DNA from: CAIZGX01 sp046048875
Lineage (GTDB): Bacteria > Bacteroidota > Bacteroidia > Flavobacteriales_D > Sanyastnellaceae
Assembly (NCBI GenBank): GCA_046048875.1
Contig: JBJOFG010000015.1
Coordinates: 62,001-126,000 of the forward strand
Length of the DNA: 64,000 nt
Reading direction: 5' to 3'
Each line of letters begins with the position of its first letter. Within the stretch, counting starts at the first letter, position 1. Under the pieces are notes generated by a model. That model made no database searches. It was not told the origin of the DNA and saw nothing but the letters and a program-made list of their open reading frames with translations. The translations under genes and the position numbers were made by a program. Positions 25,272-33,343 of the stretch are shown one piece after another.

Positions 25272-26045
25272 ATGGAATATGCATTCATTCTAGCAGTGGC
25301 ACTTGTTGGATCCGGACTCAGTTTTATAAGCGGATTTGGATTTGGCACCATGCTACTGCCCGTTATGGCCTTATTCTTTGATTTGCCAACAGCGGTTTTC
25401 GCTACAGCCATTGTTCACTTCCTGAACAATTTTTTCAAGTTGACTTTGGTTGGAAGGCATGCGCATTGGAAGACAGTGATTCAATTTGGAATACCCTCTG
25501 CTGTGGGTGCGTTCTTGGGTGCGGAAGCTTTGAATTATTTGGCAAATTTGCAACAACCCATTCATGTTAAATTTTGGATCATAGAGACAAACACCACTTT
25601 CATTGGTGTGGTCATGGGATTTGTTTTGATTCTTTTGGCAATTATGGAATACTCGAACGCATTGGTTCGTGTAAATAAAGCACCACGCATACTATGGTTA
25701 GGCGGAGTGTTCAGCGGATTCTTCGGCGGATTGAGCGGACAGCAAGGTGCTATTCGAAGTGCATTCTTAATGAATCATTTTGAAGACAAGCAAGTCTTTA
25801 TTGGAACGCGTGCAGCTTTGGCCTTCATTGTGGATACAGTGCGCATCTTCACCTACGCCGCATCGTTTCATTTATTCCTTCAACATGAAATTTATGTCCC
25901 CATGGCTCTAGCGCTTATAGGCGGAATGAGCGGTGCATTGATTGGAAATAAATTCCTACAGAAAACAAGTATTGAATGGATACGAAAGACCGTCATGGTG
26001 TTCCTCTTTGTTATGGGAACACTCATGATTGCCGGTTTGGTATAA
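25272..26045 (+). CDS. TSUP-family (TauE/SafE) sulfite/organic anion exporter-like membrane protein
   Basis: The ~257-residue protein counted from the ATG at 25272 has about eight hydrophobic helices, with the duplicated TauE/SafE pattern: GFGFGTMLLP near the N-terminus and GGVFSGFFGGLSGQQG in the middle. TSUP proteins export sulfite, sulfoacetate or related anions across the inner membrane; the substrate here is open. An upstream start at 25149 would add a basic, hydrophobic stretch overlapping meaB and would put the promoter box inside the gene, so it was rejected. The gene is monocistronic and convergent with the AMP nucleosidase gene, 2 bp apart. Confidence 0.85.
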   Translation: MEYAFILAVALVGSGLSFISGFGFGTMLLPVMALFFDLPTAVFATAIVHFLNNFFKLTLVGRHAHWKTVIQFGIPSAVGAFLGAEALNYLANLQQPIHVKFWIIETNTTFIGVVMGFVLILLAIMEYSNALVRVNKAPRILWLGGVFSGFFGGLSGQQGAIRSAFLMNHFEDKQVFIGTRAALAFIVDTVRIFTYAASFHLFLQHEIYVPMALALIGGMSGALIGNKFLQKTSIEWIRKTVMVFLFVMGTLMIAGLV

Positions 26046-26047
26046 TC

Positions 26048-26818
26048 TTATTCGAAGCGCATGTGCTTAACTGAATCGCCCGAGTCGCGCAATTCATTCA
26101 TCGCTTGAATACCTATGGAAAGTTGAAGCGCAACATAATTCACAGTTACACTTTCGTCGCTTTTTGAAGTCTTTACTCCTTCCGGCACCATTGGGTTGTC
26201 TGACACCAACAACAAGGCACCCCGCGGAATTTTATTCGCGAATCCTACAGTGAACAAGGTCGCAGTTTCCATATCAATCGCCGTTGATTTGATGTCTGTT
26301 AGATATTGTTTGAATTTATCGTCGTGCTCCCAAACTCTGCGGTTCGTGCTGTAAACAGAGCCTGTCCAATAATCACATTCATGCGCGCGAATAGCAGCAG
26401 AAACGGCCATTTGCAATCGGAAAGAAGGCAACGCTGGAACTTCCGGAGGCATGTATTCATTGCTCGTTCCTTCTCCGCGAATGGCGGCAATGGGAAGAAT
26501 TAAATCGCCAATGCGCGTCTTCTTCAATCCGCCACATTTACCTAAAAACAAAACCGCCTTAGGATGAATAGCAGACAACAAATCCATAATGGTTGCACAC
26601 ATAGCACTTCCCATTCCAAAGTTGATGATGGTAATGTTGTTTGCCGTAACCGTTTGCATGGGTTTGTCCTCGCCAACGATGGGTGCGTTATTCTCCTTCG
26701 AAAAAATATCGAGGTACTTGTGAAAATTGACAAGTATAATGTACTCACCGAATCCTTCCAGTGGTGTTCCTGTGTAGCGAGGAAGCCAGTCTTTTACAAT
26801 TTCTTCTTTTGTAACCAT
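26048..26818 (-). CDS. amn: AMP nucleosidase
   Basis: The 256-residue enzyme has the PNP/UDP fold: INFGMGSAMCATIMDLL (phosphate-binding loop), LGKCGGLKK near residue 90, and the ribose-binding AIDMETATLF with later LLVSDNP. The purine-site pattern and length fit the short AMP-nucleosidase type (TIGR01721), which hydrolyses AMP to adenine and ribose 5-phosphate, as opposed to the long enterobacterial Amn. It participates in adenylate pool control. A terminator-like hairpin separates it from dnaN upstream. The pattern TACCTTTA just before the start may be its -7 box. Confidence 0.88.
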   Translation of the reverse strand: MVTKEEIVKDWLPRYTGTPLEGFGEYIILVNFHKYLDIFSKENNAPIVGEDKPMQTVTANNITIINFGMGSAMCATIMDLLSAIHPKAVLFLGKCGGLKKTRIGDLILPIAAIRGEGTSNEYMPPEVPALPSFRLQMAVSAAIRAHECDYWTGSVYSTNRRVWEHDDKFKQYLTDIKSTAIDMETATLFTVGFANKIPRGALLLVSDNPMVPEGVKTSKSDESVTVNYVALQLSIGIQAMNELRDSGDSVKHMRFE

Positions 26819-26853
26819 AATCTTAAAGGTAGACTAAAAACGTTTAGAGACAA

Positions 26854-26878
26854 CAAACGCCCGAAGAACGGGCGTTTG
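26854..26878 (-). terminator. hairpin between dnaN and amn
   Basis: The perfect 10-bp stem CAAACGCCCG/CGGGCGTTTG encloses a 5-nt loop. It lies just after the dnaN stop codon. The U-tract is short and broken on both strands, so termination strength is uncertain. Confidence 0.65.
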
Positions 26879-26899
26879 ACTCTCTTTATTTGAATGGGA

Positions 26900-28018
26900 T
26901 TATCCGTTCAACATAACTGGCATAACCAACATTAAGATGTCTTCATTTTCGAAAGACTTCTCAACTTCAGTAATGATACCCGCTCTGTTTGGCGCGCTCA
27001 TTTCAACATGAACATTATTCGCATCGAGGTTATTCAACATGTCTTGCAAGAAGCGTGAGTTGAATCCGATTTCCATGTTGTCACCAACGAATGTACAAGC
27101 CAATTGCTCGTGTGCTTCGTTCGCGAAATCTAAGTCTTCAGCAGACAATTGAATTTCGCTTCCGGTCAACTTCAATCTTACTTGGTTTGTTGAACGGTTT
27201 GCGAAGATGCTCACACGCTTGATCGAATTCAAGAAGTCTAAACGATCGATGGTTAGTTTAAATGGGTTTTCTTTCGGAATAACCGCTTCGTAGTTTGGAT
27301 ATTTCCCTTCGATCAAACGACACATTAACGTTACGTTTTCGAACGTGAACATAGCGTTATTCTCTGTGTATTGCAAATTCACTTCTGACTTCAACGACGA
27401 CAAAGCACCTTTCAATAAGTTCAACGGTTTGCGTGGAACGATGAATGCAGCTGAGTCACCACCAATGTCTGAACGTGTCATGCGCACCAATTTGTGTGCA
27501 TCGGTCGCAACGAAGCGAACACTTTCCGGTTCAATTTCGAAGAACACACCCGACATAATCGGACGCATATCGTCGTTACCAGCAGCGAAGATTGTTTTAG
27601 AGATGGCTCTGTTCAACACATCTGCACCAATTAACAATGCCTTGGATGTTCCCATAGCAGGGGCCTTTGGAAACTCGTCGCCGTTTTGTCCGGTTAATTT
27701 GTACTTACCGTTGTCGCTGGTAATTTCAATTCCAAAAGTCTTTCCATCTACATCGAAAGTCAACGGTTGATCTGGAAGACTCTTTAATATATCTAACAAT
27801 AATTTTGCTGGAACAGCAATCATTCCCTCTTCCTTGCATTGAATAGCCATACGCGTGGTCATGCTTGTTTCCAAATCAGACGCAGAAAGCGTAAGCTCGT
27901 CTTGTTTCATTTCGAACAAGAAGTTATCGAGGATAGGCAAGGTATTGTTTGAGTTCAATACGCCGTTTAACAATTGCAATTGTTTTAAAAGGCCGAGGCT
28001 GTTGACAATGAATTTCAT
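26900..28018 (-). CDS. dnaN: DNA polymerase III subunit β (sliding clamp)
   Basis: The 372-residue protein forms the ring-shaped homodimer that tethers the replicative polymerase to DNA. Its three-fold repeated clamp architecture is visible, with the N-terminal MKFIVNSLGLLKQL start, the internal ASDLETSMTTRM motif, the SGVFFEIE motif, KGALSSLKSEVNLQY, and the C-terminal hydrophobic partner-binding end (LMLVMPVMLNG, replacing the MPMR[LM] end of many clamps). Length is standard (~370). dnaA, recF and gyrB are not adjacent, so this is not an obvious origin locus. Confidence 0.96.
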   Translation of the reverse strand: MKFIVNSLGLLKQLQLLNGVLNSNNTLPILDNFLFEMKQDELTLSASDLETSMTTRMAIQCKEEGMIAVPAKLLLDILKSLPDQPLTFDVDGKTFGIEITSDNGKYKLTGQNGDEFPKAPAMGTSKALLIGADVLNRAISKTIFAAGNDDMRPIMSGVFFEIEPESVRFVATDAHKLVRMTRSDIGGDSAAFIVPRKPLNLLKGALSSLKSEVNLQYTENNAMFTFENVTLMCRLIEGKYPNYEAVIPKENPFKLTIDRLDFLNSIKRVSIFANRSTNQVRLKLTGSEIQLSAEDLDFANEAHEQLACTFVGDNMEIGFNSRFLQDMLNNLDANNVHVEMSAPNRAGIITEVEKSFENEDILMLVMPVMLNG

Positions 28019-28045
28019 GTGTTGTCTTTAATCTAGTTTACTGGA

Positions 28046-28053
28046 CAAATATA
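28046..28053 (-). promoter_or_regulatory. -7 box (TATATTTG) of dnaN
   Basis: Full TAnnTTTG match on the minus strand, 27 nt before the dnaN ATG. A TTTCG lies about 15 bp upstream, but a correctly spaced -33 TTG is not clear. Confidence 0.5.
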
Positions 28054-28094
28054 AAGCAGTCCGTTTCGAAATAAATTAGGGGTTGGGAATGAAC

Positions 28095-28778
28095 TTATTC
28101 ACTATTCGAATCTGATAAGGTCGGTTTTTGTTCTTTTTCCGGAATTGTTTCCAACCAAAACGGATCATCGTCGCTAAGCTCCGGCTCTACTTCATGTCGG
28201 TATACCGGTTCCAGCGGACCTCGCTTTCGGAAATACCAAGCCAGTAAAATTCCACATATAAATCCGCTAATGTGTCCTTCCCACGAAACTTGCTGTTCAA
28301 TGGGGAACATGTACCAAACAGTGTATCCATAAACAAATCCAACTGCCATAGAAATTCGCTTGGTGTTCAGGTTCCTTCGGAATATGCCACTAAAGAAAAG
28401 GAATGCGAACTCAGCGTATATAAGGACGCTTGCACCGACATGAACATTCTCCCTTCCTATTAAAAAAAGAATGACTGGGGAAAACACCCACATAATGAGG
28501 AAAACAGGAATGGCAATTTCGTAATAGAAAAAGAATACGGTTGTGGTTAGAATGAAGAAGGCCAAAACGTTGTTCCAGAGATGTTCGGGCGATGCGTGAA
28601 CAAAAAGCATGGTAGGCATATGCAACAAGCCGCTCCCCGTTCGAGGCTCCAGGCCTAGGCCCGAGAGCGACACATTCATGTAACGCGAACCATAAAATGA
28701 AATAATGAAAAGTAGAATAAAGAGAGAAGACCACAAGAGTGCGTCTAGAAGTTTTTGTCGATCCTGTGGTAAAATCAT
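28095..28778 (-). CDS. rhomboid-like intramembrane serine protease
   Basis: The 227-residue membrane protein has about six hydrophobic helices and the rhomboid features H-A-S-x-x-HLWNN (61-70), serine S117 in VGASVLIY (115-121) and H169 in WEGHISGF, which together fit the Ser-His catalytic dyad. The typical GxSG motif is GASV here, and the usual GASGAI is lost at the fourth position. The C-terminus is acidic and Pro-rich (EPELSDDDPFW). Rhomboids cut transmembrane segments of substrates; the target is unknown. It is transcribed opposite to the SirB1-like gene; both share a ~170-bp upstream region. Confidence 0.75.
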   Translation of the reverse strand: MILPQDRQKLLDALLWSSLFILLFIISFYGSRYMNVSLSGLGLEPRTGSGLLHMPTMLFVHASPEHLWNNVLAFFILTTTVFFFYYEIAIPVFLIMWVFSPVILFLIGRENVHVGASVLIYAEFAFLFFSGIFRRNLNTKRISMAVGFVYGYTVWYMFPIEQQVSWEGHISGFICGILLAWYFRKRGPLEPVYRHEVEPELSDDDPFWLETIPEKEQKPTLSDSNSE

Positions 28779-28916
28779 GGTTCCGTATTAGCAACAGCTA
28801 TTCCACAACGAAGATTCATGAATTAGTCAGACAAGCTGTCAGACAATTACTCACTTACTAAAAATTCGGTGTGAATAAAGACTTAAATGAAACGCTCAAA
28901 AGCGTGATGCGTAAAA

Positions 28917-28924
28917 TAGATTTG
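28917..28924 (+). promoter_or_regulatory. -7 box (TAGATTTG) of the transglutaminase-like gene
   Basis: Full TAnnTTTG match, 23 nt before the ATG at 28948; no clear -33 TTG. Confidence 0.45.
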
Positions 28925-28947
28925 GCCTTGTTAATTAAACACCCAAC

Positions 28948-29826
28948 ATGAGTCGAACTGATATTCACGCTTTGATACAATTGCTCGATGATCCCGATGA
29001 AGTTATCTTCAACACGGTTCGCGAAGCTATTACAGAGAAGGGCGAGGACGTATTGCATACATTGGAGGACCACTTCATTATTGGAAACGGTGATCCACTT
29101 GCGCTACAACGTTTGTCTGAAATCATTGCGAACATTCAGTACAAGACTACCTACTCTGCAATTAAAGAATGGCAGAAAGGTGATCAAGAGTTGTTGGAGG
29201 GAATGTTAATTTTAAATAAGTATTATCAGCGCAACGTTCCAAGTGAAGAAATCACATATTTGTTCTCTCGATTACGTCAGGATATTTGGTTGGAATTGAA
29301 CGAACGCCTAACCGCATTGGAAACGGTTAATGTGATGAATCATATCTTATTTAAGCTTTGCGGATACACCAGTGTTTCGGGTGAAATTCAAAACGCACCG
29401 CATTCATTGTTCGACGTCTTGAATACTAAGACTGGAACTTCATTAAGCATTGGAACTTTGTATTTGTTGTTAGCACGCAGTTTAGACTTGCCTATTTACG
29501 GAGTGAATTTACCCGGGCATTTCTTGTTGTGTTATGTTGAACAAATGCCTGAATGGTTGTTGCCTGAAGGCGAAACCGACACTGAAGAAATTTTGTTTTA
29601 TATCAATCCTGCTGCCGGCGGCTCTATTCTCGATCGCGAAGAAATTGAGCAATTCATTGCTAGTCAGCATTTACCATTAGACGCTCGTTTCTTCGAGCCT
29701 TGTTCCAACGCAGATGTCGTTACCCGCAACATTAACGCGCTTAGTCACCATTACATCTCTCAGAACAATGCTGATAAGGTTAGGGAGTTGCAGGTGTTGT
29801 TGAGTGTGCTTCTAGAAATTGAGTAG
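28948..29826 (+). CDS. SirB1/transglutaminase-like protein
   Basis: The 292-residue cytosolic protein has an N-terminal helical part (IHALIQLLDDPDEVIFNTVREAI) and a core SirB1/Tgl-like domain with GTLYLLLARSLDLPIYGVNLPGHFLLCY and NPAAGGSILDREEIEQF, both typical of SirB1. The transglutaminase fold is present but the Cys of the active site is not obvious (the conserved region has GTSLSIGTLYLLLARS), so it may be non-catalytic. In many bacteria SirB1 genes sit near prfA and tetratricopeptide genes; not here. Function: unknown in detail. Confidence 0.75.
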   Translation: MSRTDIHALIQLLDDPDEVIFNTVREAITEKGEDVLHTLEDHFIIGNGDPLALQRLSEIIANIQYKTTYSAIKEWQKGDQELLEGMLILNKYYQRNVPSEEITYLFSRLRQDIWLELNERLTALETVNVMNHILFKLCGYTSVSGEIQNAPHSLFDVLNTKTGTSLSIGTLYLLLARSLDLPIYGVNLPGHFLLCYVEQMPEWLLPEGETDTEEILFYINPAAGGSILDREEIEQFIASQHLPLDARFFEPCSNADVVTRNINALSHHYISQNNADKVRELQVLLSVLLEIE

Positions 29827-29895
29827 GAACTACGTAATTGGAAAACCTTCGGTTTTATTCCTACGTTGTAATGGGAAAATCGAAGATTTTATTCC

Positions 29896-29913
29896 TCCCG
29901 ATAGCTATCGGGA
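29896..29913. repeat. perfect 18-bp palindrome
   Basis: TCCCGATAGCTATCGGGA is its own reverse complement with no loop. Similar short palindromes recur in Bacteroidota genomes in my recollection; copy number in this genome cannot be checked from one window. Confidence 0.7.
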
Positions 29914-29936
29914 TCATAATTGAAACCTTGTTATTA

Positions 29937-29978
29937 GAATTACGAAGTAGGAATTACGAAGTAGGAATTACGAAGTAG
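29937..29978. repeat. three tandem 14-bp repeats
   Basis: The unit GAATTACGAAGTAG occurs three times in direct succession (29937-29950, 29951-29964, 29965-29978) with no base changes. A partial fourth copy continues into the next hairpin. Confidence 0.85.
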
Positions 29979-30010
29979 GAATAAAATCTTCGATTTTCCA
30001 ATTACGTAGT

Positions 30011-30688
30011 TCAAAGATAAAATCCTTCCGCAAACTCCTCATACTCCTTCGTTCTCTTCCCCTCTTCATTATTAAGAACAAGTGAAGACTCTTCAAGGGT
30101 TTGATCAATGCGATAGTATTCCAACAAGTATCGAAAAGCGGGTTTGTCGGCGCGAGAGAAGATGGTGCATTTCTTCACCAAGAAAAAATTCGACAGTTCA
30201 CCCTCGCGTTTCCATTCGTCGAAGACTTCAACGGGGATAATGACATTCACCCTTCCGGTTAACTTTCGCGCACGTTCCCAAAAGCGCTTGACCCAATCGT
30301 TCACGGCATGACGTGCGGCATTGCGCGCTTCGTCGGGGGCTTGCAAACTGTTCTGAAAAAAAGGAGGATTCGAAACAATGCGATCGAATTTCACTGGAGC
30401 CTGCAACTTGAAAAAATCAATCTCGTCGGCCATGAGCAAAGGTGCAAATTTCGAAGAGCCGAAATTCTGTTGTGCTTCTTCCACCGAAGGTGCATGAATG
30501 TCTATTGCTAAAACGCGATTTCCTTTTTGCGCCAACATGAGGGCCACGACGCCACATCCTGTTCCGACTTCTAAAATCTTTTCTTGTTTTTCTGTTTGAA
30601 TGAAAGCACCGAGCAACACCGCATCTGTTCCGACTTTCATGGAAGAGTTGCTGTGCTCTACTTTGAATTGCTTAAACTGAAAACTCAT
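30011..30688 (-). CDS. trmN6: tRNA1(Val) A37 N6-methyltransferase TrmN6 (YfiC)
   Basis: The 225-residue enzyme starting at 30688 has the Rossmann methyltransferase motif VGTGCGVVAL (41-50) with AIDIH (61-65), and the NPPF motif (107-110) for N6-adenine methylation. Flanking SMKVGTDAVLLGAF is the family's N-terminal signature. It modifies adenine 37 of tRNA(Val) (cmo5UAC). The start at 30688 (MSFQF) gives a 4-bp ATGA overlap with the upstream gene, more plausible than 30706. The short C-terminal part is the usual accessory domain. The last bases reach into the palindromic repeat cluster. Confidence 0.9.
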   Translation of the reverse strand: MSFQFKQFKVEHSNSSMKVGTDAVLLGAFIQTEKQEKILEVGTGCGVVALMLAQKGNRVLAIDIHAPSVEEAQQNFGSSKFAPLLMADEIDFFKLQAPVKFDRIVSNPPFFQNSLQAPDEARNAARHAVNDWVKRFWERARKLTGRVNVIIPVEVFDEWKREGELSNFFLVKKCTIFSRADKPAFRYLLEYYRIDQTLEESSLVLNNEEGKRTKEYEEFAEGFYL

Positions 30689-31287
30689 GACTTGCGCTCG
30701 TGCCAAGCTTCATAGCCCTTCGTGTCCTGAACCTTTCGATCGGCTGGCATTTCACGAAGCGGTTCAACAGCGCGCAATTTATTTCGACATTCTTCTGGAA
30801 GGCGCTGATACCAACCTGTTCCTTCGGTTTTCCATTCCAACATTTGATCGCTCACCTCTTTTACTTTCTTGGCTGGATTTCCAACCATAACACTTCTTCT
30901 CTCCACCAAAGTTTTCGCAGGGACAAAACACAACGCACCAATGATGCATTCTTCTTCCACAACAACGTCGTCCATTAAGACTGCATTCATTCCCACCAAG
31001 GTATTCGCGCCAATCTGTGCGCCGTGCACAATGGCACCGTGACCAATGTGAGCGTTCTCGCCCAAAACAACGGTAGTTCCCGGAAACATATGAATGGTAC
31101 AATTCTCTTGAACATTGCATCCGTCTGAAATAATGATTTGTCCCCAGTCTCCCCGAATAGCGGCGCCTGGACCAATGTATACGTTCTTTCCAATGATGAC
31201 ATTACCCGTTACGGTTGCATTCGGATGAATGAAAGCCGACTCGTGAATGACTGGAATGTATCCGTTGAATTCGAAAATGTTCGCCAT
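30685..31287 (-). CDS. left-handed β-helix protein, PaaY-like (γ-carbonic anhydrase family)
   Basis: The 200-residue protein has the hexapeptide-repeat left-handed β-helix: NATVTGNVIIGKNVYIGPGAAIRGDWG and later ENAHIGHGAIVHGAQIG. Metal-binding His residues (HMFPG, GHGAIVHG) fit a trimeric γ-class carbonic anhydrase fold. The C-terminal tail (EWKTEGTGWYQRLPEECR) matches PaaY, a thioesterase of the phenylacetate route that hydrolyses stalled acyl-CoA. Its neighbour upstream is a β-ketoacyl-CoA thiolase, 1 bp away, and it overlaps trmN6 by 4 bp. A role in CoA-ester clean-up is inference; paaABC are not in the window. Confidence 0.8.
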   Translation of the reverse strand: MANIFEFNGYIPVIHESAFIHPNATVTGNVIIGKNVYIGPGAAIRGDWGQIIISDGCNVQENCTIHMFPGTTVVLGENAHIGHGAIVHGAQIGANTLVGMNAVLMDDVVVEEECIIGALCFVPAKTLVERRSVMVGNPAKKVKEVSDQMLEWKTEGTGWYQRLPEECRNKLRAVEPLREMPADRKVQDTKGYEAWHERKS

Positions 31288-31288
31288 G

Positions 31289-32485
31289 TTATACGCGTTC
31301 TAAAACAACTGCATATCCTTGACCTACTCCAATGCACATGGTGCACAAAGCGTACTTCTTATTGCTGCGAGCCAATTGCATGGAAGCCGTTTGAACCAAG
31401 CGTGAACCGCTCATTCCAAGCGGATGACCCAATGCGATAGCTCCTCCTTGCGGATTGATGCGCGCATCGTTGTCTTCCAAACCAAGCTGACGTGTGCAAG
31501 CCAAAACTTGCGCCGCAAAAGCTTCGTTCAATTCTAAAATATCCATTTGATCTAGCGTCAATCCTGCACGCTTCAACGCCAACTTCGACGCTTCAACCGG
31601 ACCAATGCCCATAATGCGTGGCTCTACTCCACTTACCGCAGAAGAAATTACGCGTGTTAACGGCGTCAATCCGTGTGACTTCAATCCATTTTCACTCGCC
31701 ATTAACAATGCTGCAGCACCGTCGTTTAATCCAGATGCGTTTCCTGCTGTAACAGTTCCTCCGTTTCTGAATGAAGCGCGCAATTTCGCAAGACCTTCCA
31801 AAGTCGTTCCTGCTTTCGCGAATTCATCTGTATTGAAAATAATTGGATCTCCTTTTTTTGTTGGAATGGAAACGTTCACAATTTCTTCCTTCAATAAATC
31901 AATGGAAGCCGCTGCTTTTTGTTGCGACCACAGGGCGAAAGCATCTTGATCGTCGCGTGAGATGTTGAACATATCTGCCAAGTTCTCTGCGGTTTCACCC
32001 ATCGCATCAACTCCATACATCTCTTTCATTTTCGGATTCACAAAACGCCATCCGAAAGATGAGTCGAACATTTGAGCATCTCTTCCGAAAGCCGAACTGG
32101 TTTTCGAAATCACCCACGGTCCTCGAGTCATATGCTCCACTCCACCTGCAATAAATACATCGCCTTCATTTGCATGTGCTGCGCGAGCCGCTGTAGCCAC
32201 TGCACTCATACCTGAAGCGCACAAGCGATTCAAGGTTTCAGCAGGAACAGTATGTGGAAGTCCGGCAAGCAAAACTGCCATACGGGCCACATTGCGATTG
32301 TCTTCTCCAGCTTGGTTCGCGCACCCCATGAACACGTCTGAAATAACAGCGGGGTCAAGGTTCGGGAATTTCTTCATAAGTTCCGAAAGAACCACTGCAG
32401 CTAAATCGTCTGCTCTAACCGGTGCCAACGTTCCACCAAAACTTCCAATCGCGGTGCGAACACCACCTACTACGAATGCATTCAT
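31289..32485 (-). CDS. acetyl-CoA C-acyltransferase (thiolase)
   Basis: The 398-residue thiolase starts at 32485 (MNAFVVGGVRTAIGSFGG); an earlier in-frame start would reach the surE promoter. The active-site Cys lies in LNRLCASGMSAVA (LCASG), the His in GGAIALGHPLGMSG, and the second Cys in CTMCIGVGQGYA. The pattern is of the degradative type (PcaF/FadA), which splits 3-oxoacyl-CoA with CoA. It precedes the PaaY-like gene by one base, so they form an operon, perhaps for β-oxidation or aromatic-acid degradation. A second thiolase at 38.5-39.7 kb is a different subtype. Confidence 0.92.
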   Translation of the reverse strand: MNAFVVGGVRTAIGSFGGTLAPVRADDLAAVVLSELMKKFPNLDPAVISDVFMGCANQAGEDNRNVARMAVLLAGLPHTVPAETLNRLCASGMSAVATAARAAHANEGDVFIAGGVEHMTRGPWVISKTSSAFGRDAQMFDSSFGWRFVNPKMKEMYGVDAMGETAENLADMFNISRDDQDAFALWSQQKAAASIDLLKEEIVNVSIPTKKGDPIIFNTDEFAKAGTTLEGLAKLRASFRNGGTVTAGNASGLNDGAAALLMASENGLKSHGLTPLTRVISSAVSGVEPRIMGIGPVEASKLALKRAGLTLDQMDILELNEAFAAQVLACTRQLGLEDNDARINPQGGAIALGHPLGMSGSRLVQTASMQLARSNKKYALCTMCIGVGQGYAVVLERV

Positions 32486-32557
32486 ATGTTTATAAATCTT
32501 CGGCAAAGATGAAGAAATATTCATGAACCTGAGGCAAGTGGAGCTACTTTTCAAGCT

Positions 32558-32565
32558 TATGTTTG
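32558..32565 (+). promoter_or_regulatory. -7 box (TATGTTTG) 4 nt before the surE ATG
   Basis: Full TAnnTTTG match. Only CAGT separates it from the ATG at 32570, so surE is probably transcribed without a leader. Confidence 0.55.
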
Positions 32566-32569
32566 CAGT

Positions 32570-33343
32570 ATGAATTCAGAACCTTTGATTTTAGTTGTGA
32601 ACGACGACGGTATTACCGCAAAAGGGATACGTTCGTTGGTGGAAGTGGCCAAGAAATTTGGACAAGTAGTGGTGGTGGCTCCAGACAAAGCACAGAGCGG
32701 AATGGGACACGCTGTTACCATTAACGGCATTATTCGCGTTCAAGAACAACACATCTTTGGTGAAGGAGTTAAAGCCTATTCATGCTCGGGCACTCCGGCC
32801 GATTGCGTGAAGTTTGGTATTTCACAAATTATTAAGAAAAAGCCAGATCTGATTTTGAGTGGTGTGAATCACGGAAACAATTCCGCCACCAACGTCCTAT
32901 ACAGCGGAACCATGTCTGCAGCGCTTGAAGGAGCTATGGAAGGAATTACTTCTCTCGGCTTCTCTCTTCTAGACTATTCGGCAGACGCCGACTTTAGCGC
33001 ATCTATGCATTACGCAGAAATTATCGTTCGCAATGTTTTAAATGACGATAAGCTTCCTGAAAATTTCTGTTTGAACGTGAATATTCCGAAAGGAAGTATT
33101 GAAGAAATTAAAGGCATTCGTTTCGGAAGACAAGCCGAAGCTTTTTGGGACGATTGGTTTGAGCATCGCAAAGATCCAGGTGGAAAAGATTATTACTGGT
33201 TAACGGGAACCTTCCACAACCACGACAAAGGTGAGGACACCGACGAATATGCATTGGCGAACATGTATGTCTCTGCTGTGCCTGTTCAATACGACTTAAC
33301 TGCTTATCATACCTTAAAACACTTGCAACAATGGCCTCAGTAA
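32570..33343 (+). CDS. surE: 5'/3'-nucleotidase SurE
   Basis: The 257-residue metal-dependent phosphatase dephosphorylates nucleoside monophosphates. The metal-binding N-terminal NDDG motif is at 11-14, followed by VVAPDKAQSGMGHAVT, GTPADCVKFG and SGVNHGNNSATNVLYSGTMSAA, all family signatures. The length (~250) is typical. It is the first gene of a cluster that also carries a small membrane protein, lpxB and a SpoIID-domain protein in the same direction, with short overlaps, so these may be one transcript. Confidence 0.95.
   Translation: MNSEPLILVVNDDGITAKGIRSLVEVAKKFGQVVVVAPDKAQSGMGHAVTINGIIRVQEQHIFGEGVKAYSCSGTPADCVKFGISQIIKKKPDLILSGVNHGNNSATNVLYSGTMSAALEGAMEGITSLGFSLLDYSADADFSASMHYAEIIVRNVLNDDKLPENFCLNVNIPKGSIEEIKGIRFGRQAEAFWDDWFEHRKDPGGKDYYWLTGTFHNHDKGEDTDEYALANMYVSAVPVQYDLTAYHTLKHLQQWPQ

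Larger units (their letters stand above)
29827..30012. repeat. palindromic repeat cluster in the intergenic region
   Basis: The ~186-bp gap between two convergent genes is nearly all repeats. A 15-bp inverted repeat (GAACTACGTAATTGG, 29827-29841, and its complement at 29998-30012) frames it. Inside are three similar hairpins: GGAAAACCTTCGGTTTTATTCC-type, its AAAATC/GATTTT variants, the perfect palindrome TCCCGATAGCTATCGGGA at 29896-29913, and three 14-bp tandem units at 29937-29978. It may act as a bidirectional terminator and looks like a REP/MITE-type element. Confidence 0.7.

Noticed and set aside
26900..28018. Chromosomal origin near dnaN
   Set aside because: No dnaA, recF or gyrB nearby and no cluster of DnaA boxes was seen.
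29937..29978. CRISPR array
   Set aside because: The three 14-bp units are directly adjacent with no spacers, and no cas genes are present.
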